NCBI GenBank assembly: GCA_936914905.1
Contig: CAKZGI010000290.1
Coordinates: forward strand, 1 to 64,000
DNA from: an uncultured Trichormus sp.
GTDB lineage: Bacteria; Cyanobacteriota; Cyanobacteriia; Cyanobacteriales; Nostocaceae
DNA: 64,000 nt
Reading direction: 5' to 3'
Below the pieces are notes generated by a model. It had not been told where the DNA came from. It did no database searches and saw nothing but the letters and a program-made list of their open reading frames with translations. Each line of letters begins with the position of its first letter. Position 1 is the first letter of the stretch. Shown here piece by piece: positions 28,451-38,375 of this stretch. The position numbers and the translations under genes were made by a program.

Positions 28451-29029
28451 TTACTTAATGCTAGGATCTGATGGCATGGGAACAGTCTCAAAACGAGGCA
28501 TAGAACCCAGTGGTGTTGTCATTCCAGTTCCAATGCCACTAGACCGGTCACTGGCATCTATACAAGTATCCAAAGCCTGAATTGAAGTCATCTCAATTTC
28601 TTGACCCAAGCCAACTACACACTGAGCAAAAGTCACTGGTAATAAACTACGTCCACAGTAGGTTAAGGTAGCTTGATTAATTTCCTCCTTGGTGCTTTTG
28701 CTAATACCCACTATACAGGTAGCTAAATCTACAGGACGGCGGGCTTGACCACAGGAATAAAGGGCATCTGTAGGGTTAATCTGTGTCTGCTTTTCAATTT
28801 GAGCCACGCACGTAGACAACTCTCTGGGTCGCATTGCTGTGGCACAACCTTGAGATGCTGCTTGTGTTGTGACTCCTACACTCAATAATTGCGCTGCACA
28901 GGCACGGTAATCATTTCTATAAGAATCTATAACAGCGTGGCTGGGCAGAATATTTATCAAAAATCCAGCTATAGCTACAACTGGAACTGTGAAAATTCTG
29001 CTGCTAATTTGTTTACGGCTTTTTATCAT
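28451..29029 (-). CDS. Secreted cysteine-repeat protein, unknown function
   Basis: A 192-residue protein with an N-terminal signal segment (FTVPVVAIAGFLINILPSHA) and a mature part with a periodic cysteine pattern: YRACAAQLLSVG, SQGCATAMRPRELSTCVAQI, LYSCGQARRPVDLATCIVGI, LTYCGRSLLPVTFAQCVVGL, LDTCIDAS. The repeated unit is about 40 residues with paired cysteines, so disulfides in the periplasm are likely. I do not know the family's function, though such proteins occur beside hetR-region genes in related cyanobacteria. The start is the ATG at 29029. It is convergent with hetR and appears intact. Confidence 0.65.
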   Translation of the reverse strand: MIKSRKQISSRIFTVPVVAIAGFLINILPSHAVIDSYRNDYRACAAQLLSVGVTTQAASQGCATAMRPRELSTCVAQIEKQTQINPTDALYSCGQARRPVDLATCIVGISKSTKEEINQATLTYCGRSLLPVTFAQCVVGLGQEIEMTSIQALDTCIDASDRSSGIGTGMTTPLGSMPRFETVPMPSDPSIK

Positions 29030-29466
29030 TGCTATTCTCCGTTATTCTCCAAACACCCAAGGCTATGCTAACTTAGAATTTTCTCACCCTGTTCGAAAAT
29101 TCAGGAATTTTTGCCTTCTGAAATTGATAACTAAACCTAAATCATCATTAATGTTCTTAATGATCAGATTGTAATGATCAGTCAGATTATAGTGATTTTT
29201 CTCTCCTTGTGTATAATCTAAGCACGCATCAAAAATGCGGAATTTACAGCAAAATTCAGGAGTCAGGAGTAAAATACGCTTGATACTTGATAGTGCAGCT
29301 TGGCGTAAGCCATTTTTCGATGGAAATTTTGGACTTCATTTACCTGCAATCTGCTGTATCTCTGTTCATAGATAATTTTATTGATAATCCTCTAGCTAAT
29401 TGGAGCAAGGAATGTAATAATTAAAAATTTGGGTAAAGTTTAAACAGGATTAAATTAAGGAAACTC
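29030..29466. other. Intergenic region before rpsD
   Basis: No gene recognised. It carries the divergent promoters of rpsD and of the secreted protein gene. AT-rich, with a short direct repeat TAATGATCAG near 29159. Confidence 0.4.
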
Positions 29467-30075
29467 ATGTCCCGATATAGAGGGCCTCGCCTCAGAATTG
29501 TCCGCCGCTTGGGCGAATTACCAGGCTTAACTCGAAAAAGTGCTAGACGCGCCTATGCACCAGGACAACATGGTCAGAACCGCAAAAAACGTTCTGAGTA
29601 TGCTATCCGTCTAGAAGAAAAGCAAAAACTCCGCTTGAACTACGGATTAACAGAAAAACAAATGCTGCGCTACGTTCGTAAAGCTAGGCGTGTAACTGGT
29701 TCTACTGGACAAGTTTTGCTGCAATTGCTGGAAATGCGCTTAGATAATACAGTTTTTCGCATGGGTATGGCCCCCACCATTCCCGGAGCACGTCAACTAG
29801 TAAATCATGGTCACGTCACCGTTAATGGTCGTGTAGTTAATATTGCCAGCTATCAGTGCCGTCCTGGTGAAGAAATTGCTGTGAGGGATAATGAAGCATC
29901 CAAGAAATTGGTGGAATCTAACTTGCAATATCCCGGTTTAGCTAACCTCCCCAATCACTTAGAATTTGATAAAAATAAATTAACTGGCAAAGTTAATAGT
30001 GTGATTGAAAGAGAATGGGTAGCACTACAAGTTAATGAACTGCTTGTGGTGGAATACTACTCACGTCAAGCGTAA
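29467..30075 (+). CDS. rpsD: Ribosomal protein S4
   Basis: A 202-residue S4 protein. The basic N-terminal region ([33 protein letters not shown]) and the S4 RNA-binding domain ([37 protein letters not shown]) are complete. S4 binds 16S rRNA early in 30S assembly and represses its own operon in many bacteria. In cyanobacteria it is often a stand-alone gene, as here. The start is the ATG at 29467 behind AAGGAAACTC. STRR repeats follow the stop. Confidence 0.95.
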   Translation: MSRYRGPRLRIVRRLGELPGLTRKSARRAYAPGQHGQNRKKRSEYAIRLEEKQKLRLNYGLTEKQMLRYVRKARRVTGSTGQVLLQLLEMRLDNTVFRMGMAPTIPGARQLVNHGHVTVNGRVVNIASYQCRPGEEIAVRDNEASKKLVESNLQYPGLANLPNHLEFDKNKLTGKVNSVIEREWVALQVNELLVVEYYSRQA

Positions 30076-30182
30076 TAGTCAGTGGTCAGTAGTCAGTAGT
30101 CAGTGATCAGTTATCAGTGATGAATTATTATTCTTTTCTGTTCGCTGTTCCCTGTTCCTAATGACTAATGACTAATGACTAA
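30074..30182. repeat. STRR tracts between rpsD and moaA
   Basis: Two short heptamer tracts: AGTCAGT/ATCAGTG units at 30078..30117, and three AATGACT units at 30159..30182. The second runs into the stop codon of the moaA pseudogene. Confidence 0.7.
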
Positions 30183-31165
30183 CCCCCAATTTGCGACATG
30201 GTACGGGTGTAAGAGCCGACTGTACCTGAGTCGCGTTGTTTAAAGTTAATTTCACATTTGAAGTTTAATAGTTGTCGAACTTGTTCTTGCAATTGAACAG
30301 TTCTAATACCAGCACGCAAAGAGGTTTTCAAATCAATTTGACCAGTTTCATTTAATAAGCAGGGACGTAACCACCCATCGGCACCTAGACGTAATCGATT
30401 ACAACGATCACAAAAACATTCCGACATCTGGCTGATAAAACGTAGTGTTCCCTTCGCTCCTGGAATTTGAAACACATCGGCAGGTCCATTACCACAGATT
30501 TGTGATTCTGTTAATCCCCAACGTTGGCGAATGCGATCGCGCAAATCAGCAGAAGATATCCAGCTGTGATCGCCAAATAATTGACCATTACCAATAGGCA
30601 TAAACTGAATAAACCGGACGTGCCAATTTTTGTGAATCGTCAGCGCGGCTAAATCTAAAATTTCATGGTCATTAACACCAGGAATTACAATTACATTTCA
30701 CTTTAACGGATCAAAACCCACATTATAGGTAGCTTGAATCCCTTCCCAAGCTTGTTGCCAACGTCCACACCCATGATTGCCGATAATTTGCTCAAAGGTT
30801 TCTGGGTCAAGAGAATCTAAACTAATATTAATCCTTCTTAAACCTGCATCATAGAGATTCTTAGCTATGGGTGCTAGTAAAAATCCATTAGTAGTCATTG
30901 CTAAATCCTGAGTTTGGTGAAAATTGGCAATTTCCTTCACCAACTCGACCACACCAGGACCTAACAGAGGTTCACCACCAGTCAAACGAAAGCGGGTAAA
31001 ACTGACGGGAATAAATACCTCTTGAATCAGAGTGAGAAGTTCCTCACAACTTAATAACTGTTGTTTGAGGATATAGTTTAATTCCGCACACTCTGGCATA
31101 CAGTACAGACAACGGAAATTACAACGATCAATTAAACTAATGCGGAGATAGTCTACCTGGTTCAT
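30179..31165 (-). pseudogene. moaA: moaA (GTP 3',8-cyclase), one in-frame stop
   Basis: The 328-residue frame encodes MoaA, the radical-SAM enzyme of molybdenum cofactor synthesis. It has the N-terminal 4Fe-4S motif CNFRCLYCMPE, TGGEPLL, and the C-terminal cluster [20 protein letters not shown] and the final Gly-Gly. It is interrupted by one TGA at 30698 in [17 protein letters not shown], where a leucine codon is expected. Everything else is intact. The N-terminal fragment alone (156 residues) has the first cluster but not the second. Without another copy, molybdenum cofactor and nitrate reductase would be lost. Sequencing error cannot be excluded. Confidence 0.85.
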
Positions 31166-31264
31166 TTTTGTTTAGCTGAAGTCTAATTTCTAGATGATCG
31201 GAAACAATTAGAAAGTGCCTGGTATCGCGTAAATTAGAAACAAGGATCAAATAGCAGTATCGGA

Positions 31265-31437
31265 ATGAAAAGACATTGGCTATTATTCGGTGTATCTGTA
31301 GTTGTGTTGTTAACAATCCGTCAAGTATTGGCACAGAATAAATTGCAGGTAATAGTTAACCGCTACTTAGAAGTTTGCAAACTTTCCCAGTCTCTCACCT
31401 ATCAAAATAAACAAAGATGGATTTATTTGGCGTTTGC
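31265..31437 (+). pseudogene. Secreted-protein N-terminal fragment
   Basis: The frame opens MKRHWLLFGVSVVVLLTIRQ with a cleavable signal segment ending in VLA, as in FecR-domain periplasmic proteins that commonly precede CHASE2 sensors in cyanobacteria. Only about 50 residues remain before the frame merges with the next relic. The assignment is tentative. Confidence 0.35.
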
Positions 31438-31930
31438 GCCCCAGTTGGATGAGTGGCTGTTATTCTCGTGCTAGGAATCTTTCAACCACTGGAATGGATC
31501 ATGTACAACAATCTATTTCGCCTGTGGGGAGACGCTAACTAGGATCAGCGTATGGTAATGGTGGCAATAGATGATAAAAGTTTAAATGAGTTTGGACAGT
31601 TTCCGTGGACAACGCAAAAGCACATTAAAGCCCACAAGATACCACAATATTCCTTTGTCGATGTAGTAGAGCAACAAATACCTACTCAGACTTTCCAAAA
31701 CAAAATAGTGTTCGTGGGAGTTACAGCTCCTGGTATTGACGGCTTGACAACTTCCTTTGACTAGGATAACCCTACAGGTGATGTGTGTGTACACACTACG
31801 ATGACCAGTAATGCTTTACAGAGTAATTTCTTCCATCCCTTTCCTCCAAGGGGATGGGTAATGTTATTTTTACTGGGAAGACCGGGTTTATATTGGGCGA
31901 TCGCTGTTGTGCTTCTAGACAATTAGTTGA
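31438..31930 (+). pseudogene. CHASE2-domain sensor, internally deleted and mutated
   Basis: The frames read VILVLGIFQPLEWIMYNNLF (membrane helix), then RMVMVAIDDKSLNEFGQFPW, the usual start of a CHASE2 domain, then after an internal deletion YSFVDVVEQQIPTQTFQNKI and VFVGVTAPGIDGLTTSFD, the usual end of the domain, and a remnant membrane helix near 31860. Stops follow SFD and GDAN. CHASE2 domains are extracytoplasmic sensors in kinases and nucleotide cyclases; the output domain is missing. Confidence 0.65.
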
Positions 31931-32174
31931 ATTTTTCAACTCTAGGATTCTATTCGATTGTTGAAAAAATTCCGTAGACTAGAAGTTTTATTCTTGGTTA
32001 TTCCCTATTGCCTATTTTCTGCCCTAACGAGTAATTATGGTTTAAGCCACGCAAGGTATCAGAAATCAAACCGGATTGCTATATAATATTTACCTGTTTG
32101 TTGTTACCTATTCTGTGTAAGTACGCAGGATTTGTGAGAATTAACTGATCGCACACACCAACCGGCTATCCATC

Positions 32175-33206
32175 GTGCAAGATACCGACTCTATGAATGA
32201 CCTTGCTGCTGCACTGCAACAGCCAGTGGACTTAGACTTTGAACTCCCAGATCCAGAAGATGAACAGATTGCTGAGTCTGACTTTTTACAGCAGTTAGAT
32301 GTAGCTTGGCAAGTATGTGATCGCTTTGATTTGCAAACAGAAATTTGGCGAGGTCGCATTTTACGCGCTATCCGCGACAGAGAAAAAAAAGGTGGTGATA
32401 GCAGAGGTACTGGTTTCCTCAAATGGTTGAAGGAACGGGAAATTAGTAAAACTCAAGCTTATTCCTGGATTCAATTGGCTAACAGTGCTGATACTCTCCT
32501 AGAAGAAGGCAAACTTGATCCAGGCAGTGTTAATAATTTTAGTAAACGGGCATTTGTAGAAACCGCTAAAGCCGCCCCAGAAGTACAACAGATGGTGAGT
32601 GAAGCCGCGCAAAAAGGCGATCGCATCACCCGCAGAGAAGTCCGTCAACTCACCGACGAATGGACAGCCATGTCTTCAGAATTCTTACCTGAACCAGTTA
32701 AGGAAAAAGCCGCAGATAATAGCCTTCCTGCTCGCTACATTGCCCCTCTGGTCAAAGAAATGGAAAAACTGCCAGAATCGCACCGAAGGCTATTACAAAG
32801 GGATATAGCGGCTAATCCTGATGTTGATACTCTCAAACAAGCCACCACAGAAGCCCGTCAATTAGCAAAATATCTCAAATCTGCTGCCCAAGTTCAGGCA
32901 CTGACAGAAGAAAATGTGGATATTGAAACCGCATTAGAAGAAGCCCAAAGAATAGGCTGTTTGAGTATTGCGGCCGATTTAGTAAATCAAGCGTCTCAAA
33001 TGGAACAAAGTATAGCTAAGTTATACATGACTTGGAAAAAAATCAGTAACTTGGCTGATAGATTATACGTTGATACTGGTGCAAGTACCCCCAATTTGCG
33101 ATCGCTCCTAAGTTGCGTAGAACCGCTGGGAGGAGAAGTCATGGAACTACAACTGAGTGGTGCAACAGAACACACGATTAGGTTACAAATTCAGGAAACA
33201 ACTTAG
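32175..33206 (+). CDS. Conserved hypothetical protein, 343 residues
   Basis: A soluble, acidic, mostly helical protein. The N-terminus is acidic (DLDFELPDPEDEQIAESDFL); residues about 50-130 look like an HTH-type region (EREISKTQAYSWIQLANSAD, then FSKRAFVETAKAAPEVQQMV and GDRITRREVRQLTDEW), reminiscent of ParB-like or phage-type replication regulators. The middle is rich in heptad-like helices. I do not recognise a named family. The frame is free of stops and contains HIP1 octamers, so it looks maintained. The second methionine (MNDLAAALQQ, 32193) is an alternative start. Confidence 0.65.
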   Translation: MQDTDSMNDLAAALQQPVDLDFELPDPEDEQIAESDFLQQLDVAWQVCDRFDLQTEIWRGRILRAIRDREKKGGDSRGTGFLKWLKEREISKTQAYSWIQLANSADTLLEEGKLDPGSVNNFSKRAFVETAKAAPEVQQMVSEAAQKGDRITRREVRQLTDEWTAMSSEFLPEPVKEKAADNSLPARYIAPLVKEMEKLPESHRRLLQRDIAANPDVDTLKQATTEARQLAKYLKSAAQVQALTEENVDIETALEEAQRIGCLSIAADLVNQASQMEQSIAKLYMTWKKISNLADRLYVDTGASTPNLRSLLSCVEPLGGEVMELQLSGATEHTIRLQIQETT

Positions 33207-33255
33207 GTGATTGGGGACTGGGAAATCGAGGAGAGTAATTAATTCCTATTCCCAA

Positions 33256-33549
33256 TTACGAACTATAAATTTCTTCCATTTTCTTTGCTAGTTCGACATC
33301 TAAACTGGTGATAGCATTACCGATGTCGTGGGTAACAAGATTCACCCAGACCGTGCTGTAAACATTAAACCATTCCGGGTGATGTCCCATAATTTCCGCG
33401 TGAACACCAACAGTTACCATCCAACCCAAGGCTGTAGCAAAGGAATTAAATTTGTATTCTTTGTATAACTTGCCTTCTTTAATTTGCCATCCTGGTAAAC
33501 TATTGAGGGCTTGTTGTAGTTCGGTTTCGCCGAGTTTGTATCCTGCCAT
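33256..33549 (-). CDS. Pterin-4a-carbinolamine dehydratase (PCD/DCoH)
   Basis: A 97-residue member of the PCD family. The active-site signature is visible: HAEIMGHHPEWFNVYSTVWV followed by NLVTHDIGN, with the conserved histidines. The enzyme dehydrates 4a-hydroxytetrahydropterin during pterin recycling; in cyanobacteria homologues have also been linked to RuBisCO assembly in alpha-type organisms, which does not apply with confidence here. The start is the ATG at 33549. Intact. Confidence 0.88.
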   Translation of the reverse strand: MAGYKLGETELQQALNSLPGWQIKEGKLYKEYKFNSFATALGWMVTVGVHAEIMGHHPEWFNVYSTVWVNLVTHDIGNAITSLDVELAKKMEEIYSS

Positions 33550-33593
33550 TTTCTTAATTTATACAAAGGTTTCTAAATACTTATTCTATCCAA

Positions 33594-33857
33594 TTAGAAT
33601 CTTTTTCTGTTTTTCCGCTTCCATCTTTTGAAGAATGTCCGCAAGTAACGGAAATTCAAATAACGTCGATATCGCTGCACTACTTCTTTTCCTACCAGTA
33701 GCGCACCTAACCAAAATATAACTTCAGCGAAAACCAATAACGCTGGTACTAACAGGGCTTTCTGGGCAACGGAAAGTGGTATAAATGGCAAAATTATTGC
33801 GATCGCCAGCCACGGTAAAAATGAGATGATGATTAAAAATAAACCCAGCTTTTGCAT
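33594..33857 (-). CDS. Small two-helix membrane protein (transporter-suffix type)
   Basis: An 87-residue protein with two hydrophobic helices (LGLFLIIISFLPWLAIAIIL and LLVPALLVFAEVIFWLGALL) and a strongly basic tail (RYRRYLNFRYLRTFFKRWKR). It resembles the 'transporter suffix domain' proteins of cyanobacteria. Function unknown. It lies 44 bases from the PCD gene on the same strand, so the two may be co-transcribed. Confidence 0.65.
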   Translation of the reverse strand: MQKLGLFLIIISFLPWLAIAIILPFIPLSVAQKALLVPALLVFAEVIFWLGALLVGKEVVQRYRRYLNFRYLRTFFKRWKRKNRKRF

Positions 33858-34149
33858 AATTTTTGTTGGTAACAGAATCTGAGTTTAGTATTTTTATCTG
33901 TTGGGTTGTAGTGGCTTACCTTACATTGTAGATTTTTTATTTCGGGCCAAGATGCAAATAAGAAAGCGAAAGAAATGGTTTATCTCATTTGCATAAAATC
34001 TCGGAGTAGTGAAATAATATTAGTTAAGGGTGGGTTACATTGCCTATTAATATTTACAGTAGATTGCAGATCAATGAGGTACAGATTCTAAATTGAAACC
34101 AAGACAGCAAGAGAGTTTTACTCCTGACTCCTGACTCCTGCTGTATAAT

Positions 34150-35454
34150 TCATCTTTTTCTAATTCTAGGTTCTATAACATCAGGATTAACTTCAAAATA
34201 TTTAGCAGCTTGTGACATATCAAATGTCAATAACCTGCTTTCTCCTAAATCTTCTAAATTTTTACCGGACTTAAGTTGGGAAGATTTTATACCTAACACT
34301 TTAATAATTTCTGATGCTACAGCTTGAGCTAAAAGTGGAGGAACAGAGTTACCAATTTGTCTAAAACCATGCCATTTTGTGGGATGAAATCTAAACCAGT
34401 CAGGATAAGAATGCAACCGTGCAGCTTCTCTAACAGTAATACATCTAGGTTTAAAAGGATGTATGGGACGAGGGGAAGTAAATGCACCTTTATTACTTGC
34501 TGTTCCTGCTCTGAGTGTGTTACATAAGCCATCAGGAGCTAGTTTATAAAAACGGCTGATTGGTTCGATTTGTCCATAGGGAGTTAATGCAAATCTTTCG
34601 ATAGATTCGGGATTATGTTTTGTTCTCAAACTGGATGTTAGAATGTTATGATTAAATTTACGCTGATAGGAATAATTATTGTTAGATAGGCTAAGATTAC
34701 GCATTTTTTTCCCGTAATTACTAGGTTGTCCAAAATCAGTTACTACCCAATCTTGTTGATATAATTCTGGATAATTTTCTATTTCCGGTAGGTCTTGAAT
34801 AGCTTGCAAAACTGTAGGTGTTGATGGTAATTTTGATAGTCCAATTGTGGTGCAAGCTATAGAGTTATTAGATTTGGCAGGATGGGTAATTTTATCTGGA
34901 TGATTTGGTAATTTTAGATCTTGACGACAACCGAATAAAAATAATCTTTCTCGATTTTGTGGTACTCCATAATTAGCAGCATTTAATACTTGATAATTCC
35001 GATTAACCTTATAACCATTATTCTCAAATTTATCAAATATTTCCGTAGTAAATTCTTTGTGTTTACCTACGGTCATTCCTTTAACATTTTCCAAAACAAA
35101 GAAGTTAGGTTGTAGTTCCAAAACTAACCTAATAAAATGAAAAACCAGAGTATTTCTAGGGTCATCAATAGAACGTTTACCAATTAATGAAAACCCTTGA
35201 CATGGTGGACCGCCAAACACTACATCAATTTCTTGATTACCAATGTCAGAACTATTTCTAATTTCTGACCCTGTTGTTTCTTCTACACTTTTACATAAGA
35301 CTTTCCAAAAGGGAAAGTTAAATTTATGAATTGCACAATGAATTGGGTCTAGTTCTACAGATACAAGGACATCAAAACCTGCTTGTTCAAAGCCAAGAGT
35401 CATACCTCCTGCACCTGCAAATAAGTCAACTGCAATTGGCCGTTTTTTAATCAT
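34150..35454 (-). CDS. C5-cytosine DNA methyltransferase
   Basis: This 434-residue enzyme has the ordered motifs of cytosine-C5 methyltransferases: I (VDLFAGAGGMTLGFEQAGFD, SAM), IV (FGGPPCQGFSLIGKR with the catalytic Cys), VI (FVLENVKGM), VIII (AANYGVPQNRERLFLFG), and X (WHGFRQIGNSVPPLLAQAVA). The target-recognition region is about residues 180-330. No restriction endonuclease gene is next to it, so it is an orphan in this window; the specificity cannot be read from sequence. It lies downstream of lpxB on the same strand. It is complete. Base composition is lower in G+C than the lpx genes, hinting at acquisition. Confidence 0.87.
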   Translation of the reverse strand: MIKKRPIAVDLFAGAGGMTLGFEQAGFDVLVSVELDPIHCAIHKFNFPFWKVLCKSVEETTGSEIRNSSDIGNQEIDVVFGGPPCQGFSLIGKRSIDDPRNTLVFHFIRLVLELQPNFFVLENVKGMTVGKHKEFTTEIFDKFENNGYKVNRNYQVLNAANYGVPQNRERLFLFGCRQDLKLPNHPDKITHPAKSNNSIACTTIGLSKLPSTPTVLQAIQDLPEIENYPELYQQDWVVTDFGQPSNYGKKMRNLSLSNNNYSYQRKFNHNILTSSLRTKHNPESIERFALTPYGQIEPISRFYKLAPDGLCNTLRAGTASNKGAFTSPRPIHPFKPRCITVREAARLHSYPDWFRFHPTKWHGFRQIGNSVPPLLAQAVASEIIKVLGIKSSQLKSGKNLEDLGESRLLTFDMSQAAKYFEVNPDVIEPRIRKR

Positions 35455-35487
35455 TTTATCTGTAACTTGTCACCTGTAATCTATCAC

Positions 35488-36651
35488 CTATATTTTCATT
35501 TCTAAAATTTCTTGTGCAGCGCGATCGCACACTCCTAATTCCCCCAAAGATTCCCGCATTTGTTGATAATCTTCTAAAGTTGTTTGTTTCTTTTCATTAT
35601 TTAATAATAATTCCATTGCAGCTTGAGTAATATTCTCTGCTGTGGCTTGTTCTTGTAGCAATTCTGGGACAATTTCCCGCATCATAACTAAATTCACTGG
35701 TGAAGCGAAGGGAATAGAACCTTTAAGAATATTACGCCCTATCCAAGCAGTAAAAGGACTCAGACGATAAACAACTACTTGCGGTACATTTAACAATGCT
35801 AATTCTAAATTTACAGTCCCAGATTTGGTAATTGCAAAATCAACAGCTGCAAAAATTTCTTGTTTTTGACCTGATACAATTGTTGCTTCTAAACCATAAT
35901 GTTCAATACCTTTCTCAATTCTATCTCTAAATATTTCCAAAGATAGAGGAATCCAAAAATGTACTTCTGGTAATTTAGATTGTAGATTTTGAGCAGCTTT
36001 AAAAATTACTGGTAATAGATATTTTAATTCCTGATGACGAGAAGCGGGTAAAAGAGCGATCGCAATTTGTTCTGGTTTAATTCCCAAACTTGTCCGCGCT
36101 GCTTCTCGATTAGGCGCATTGGCCATCTTATCGACTAAAGGATGACCAACCCAATGAACTCTAGCCCCCTTCTCCTGATAATAACGAGCTTCTTCAGGAA
36201 AAATCGCCAATAACTTATCCGTAAAGCTAACTATACGTTTTGTTCTCTCCAAACTCAGGGACCAAACCCACTCTTGGGGAGCGATGTAATACACTACAGG
36301 CACATTAGGAAAATGTTCATGCATATAACTACCAATCCCGATATTAGGGGTCATGTAGTCAATTAGCACTATTAAGTCAGGGGGATTTTGTTTCAAGTAA
36401 GTGATCGCTCTTCGTTGTACCTGTATAGTAGGTATAAAATACGGTAAAGCCTCAATTATTCCCATCGAACCAATACCGCTAGTATCACCCAAAATAGTTG
36501 CCCCAGCTGCGGCCATTTTATCGCCACCCAAAGCCACAATCTCTAACTCTAATTTTAACCCCCTCGTCATAACGTGACGCTGAAGCGCCGTAATTAACAG
36601 CGCCCCCTGCAAATCTCCAGAAACTTCCCCAGTGCTGATAAATATCCGCAT
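35488..36651 (-). CDS. lpxB: Lipid-A-disaccharide synthase LpxB
   Basis: A 387-residue glycosyltransferase that joins UDP-diacylglucosamine and lipid X in lipid A synthesis at the inner membrane. Visible motifs: FISTGEVSGDLQGALLITAL at the N-terminus, VYYIAPQEWVWSLSLERTKR, LLAIFPEEARYY, ARVHWVGHPLVDK, and LPASRHQEL. The end of the gene, AITKSGTVNLELALLNVPQV, carries the conserved UDP-sugar site. It is the last lpx gene of a minus-strand cluster, 117 bases after lpxA. The start is the ATG at 36651. Confidence 0.93.
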   Translation of the reverse strand: MRIFISTGEVSGDLQGALLITALQRHVMTRGLKLELEIVALGGDKMAAAGATILGDTSGIGSMGIIEALPYFIPTIQVQRRAITYLKQNPPDLIVLIDYMTPNIGIGSYMHEHFPNVPVVYYIAPQEWVWSLSLERTKRIVSFTDKLLAIFPEEARYYQEKGARVHWVGHPLVDKMANAPNREAARTSLGIKPEQIAIALLPASRHQELKYLLPVIFKAAQNLQSKLPEVHFWIPLSLEIFRDRIEKGIEHYGLEATIVSGQKQEIFAAVDFAITKSGTVNLELALLNVPQVVVYRLSPFTAWIGRNILKGSIPFASPVNLVMMREIVPELLQEQATAENITQAAMELLLNNEKKQTTLEDYQQMRESLGELGVCDRAAQEILEMKI

Positions 36652-36768
36652 TTGAATTTTAGATTTCAGATTTTAAAGTTTGGGTTTTCTGCTTCCTTCT
36701 TATATTCACTTTTATGGAATCCAATGAACGATGAATTTAGGAGTGATTCATAATTCATCACTCATAAA

Positions 36769-37587
36769 TCACGACTCATCTCTCGTGCCTTTTCTCCCCT
36801 TTCCAGGAATCAAACCGCGTCTTCCTGGCATTTGTGAAAGCCTTAAGAAATGGTGTAGGTGTTCCAATTGTTCCGTATCTCCCAACATTTCTAACTCGGC
36901 CAAAGCATCTTTAAAAAGCAAATTAGAACGGTAGAGAATACGAAAAGCCTTTTTCAGAAGTTGGAATTCTTTAGCAGATATTCCTGAGCGTTTTAGTCCC
37001 ACCAAATTGAGCGATCGCACCCGTGACGGATTACCCTCAACTAACATATAAGGCGCTACATCTCGATCAATGCGAGTCATCCCGCCCACCATCGACATAC
37101 CACCAATATGTACAAATTGATGCACACCTAAAACGCCACTTAATCTAGCTCTTGACTCAATGTGAACATGACCCGCTAAAGCCACAGAATTAGCAATCAC
37201 CACCGAGTTTTCAATCACGCAATTATGACCTATATGAACATAAGCCATCAATAGATTACCATTACCAATTACTGTCGCTTCGCCTCGACCAGTAGCACGG
37301 TTAATAGTCACATATTCACGAATTGAATTATTGTCGCCAATTTTTACCCAAGTTGGTTCTCCTACATACTTGAGGTCTTGGGGTTCCATACCGATGGCAG
37401 CACCAGGAAAAATATGATTTCGCGCTCCTATATCACATGGACCTTCTAGAACAGCATGAGCACCAATAACAGTTTCCTGTCCCACTTTGACATTCGCTCC
37501 AATCACAGCATAAGCACCGACTTGCACCGTTGAGTGGAGTTCTGAATTTGGATGTATTACAGCAGTTGGATGAATAAGTGTCTTCAA
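36769..37587 (-). CDS. lpxA: UDP-GlcNAc acyltransferase LpxA
   Basis: A 272-residue left-handed beta-helix protein with hexapeptide repeats (VGAYAVIGANVKVGQETVIG, VIGNGNLLMAYVHIGHNCVI with the catalytic histidine region, SRARLSGVLGVHQFVHIGGM). It catalyses the first step of lipid A synthesis using acyl-ACP. I chose the TTG at 37587 (MKTLIHPTAVIHP), which has GGAGAG about 8 bases upstream and matches the usual family start; a TTG at 37632 in the same frame would add 15 residues. It is followed by lpxB. Confidence 0.9.
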   Translation of the reverse strand: MKTLIHPTAVIHPNSELHSTVQVGAYAVIGANVKVGQETVIGAHAVLEGPCDIGARNHIFPGAAIGMEPQDLKYVGEPTWVKIGDNNSIREYVTINRATGRGEATVIGNGNLLMAYVHIGHNCVIENSVVIANSVALAGHVHIESRARLSGVLGVHQFVHIGGMSMVGGMTRIDRDVAPYMLVEGNPSRVRSLNLVGLKRSGISAKEFQLLKKAFRILYRSNLLFKDALAELEMLGDTEQLEHLHHFLRLSQMPGRRGLIPGKGRKGTRDES

Positions 37588-37767
37588 GGGTGACTCTCCA
37601 GAACTGAGTTCAGTGAAAAAAGTGTCGGGCAAAACAAGCTATGTGTGAGGATGACGAAAATCTAGATATCAGTAAATACGCTTGTGGTTTTTTATTATTA
37701 CTGTTATCCTTGCTTATAATTGGCCGAGGGCATTTCACGGCTATGCCCAGAACAGCAAAGCAAAATT

Positions 37768-38283
37768 TTAGGTAACCAAAGAAAACATCAATTCTCCTTC
37801 AGCAGCTAGTTGTCCATCAACTTCGGCTCTACCTTGCATTTTACCAAAACGACGGTGTTTAACCCATAACAGTTCCACAGTCATAACCAGCTGATCACCA
37901 GGTGTTACTTGACGGCGAAAACGGACTTTATCAATACCTGCAAATACAAACAGTCCTCCGGGGCTATCAGACATTTGGGTCATGACCACCCCACCGACTT
38001 GCGCCATGGCTTCCACAATGAGTACACCAGGCATTAATGCACGTCCGGGAAAATGACCTTGAAAGTGGGGTTCATTAAAGGTGACATTTTTCACACCCAC
38101 AGCCATTTTTCCTGGTACATAGTCAATAATTTTATCTACCAGTAAAAAGGGATAACAGTGCGGTAGTAATTGTTTAATTTCTTCCACAGAGTAGGTTGTT
38201 TTAATTCTCGGTGTATTAGTTTCCTGATGATCTCCTTCAGATGTAGTCACGTCGGTAGAATTAGCTTCGGTGATAGTTGACAT
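37768..38283 (-). CDS. fabZ: 3-hydroxyacyl-ACP dehydratase FabZ
   Basis: A 171-residue protein with the FabZ hot-dog fold. [20 protein letters not shown] and the active-site segment [18 protein letters not shown] with His, and [11 protein letters not shown] with Glu, are present. It removes water from 3-hydroxyacyl-ACP in fatty-acid synthesis and competes with LpxA for hydroxyacyl-ACP, which explains its place between lpxC and lpxA. The N-terminal 30 residues ([10 protein letters not shown] type) are an acidic extension common in cyanobacteria. Confidence 0.92.
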   Translation of the reverse strand: MSTITEANSTDVTTSEGDHQETNTPRIKTTYSVEEIKQLLPHCYPFLLVDKIIDYVPGKMAVGVKNVTFNEPHFQGHFPGRALMPGVLIVEAMAQVGGVVMTQMSDSPGGLFVFAGIDKVRFRRQVTPGDQLVMTVELLWVKHRRFGKMQGRAEVDGQLAAEGELMFSLVT

Positions 38284-38375
38284 GGGTAATTTGTAATGAG
38301 TTATTTGTAGTTCTTAATTACTAATTCCTACTTGGATTAGTAACCAGATTCAAAACTAAGAGACAGAATTAAATT

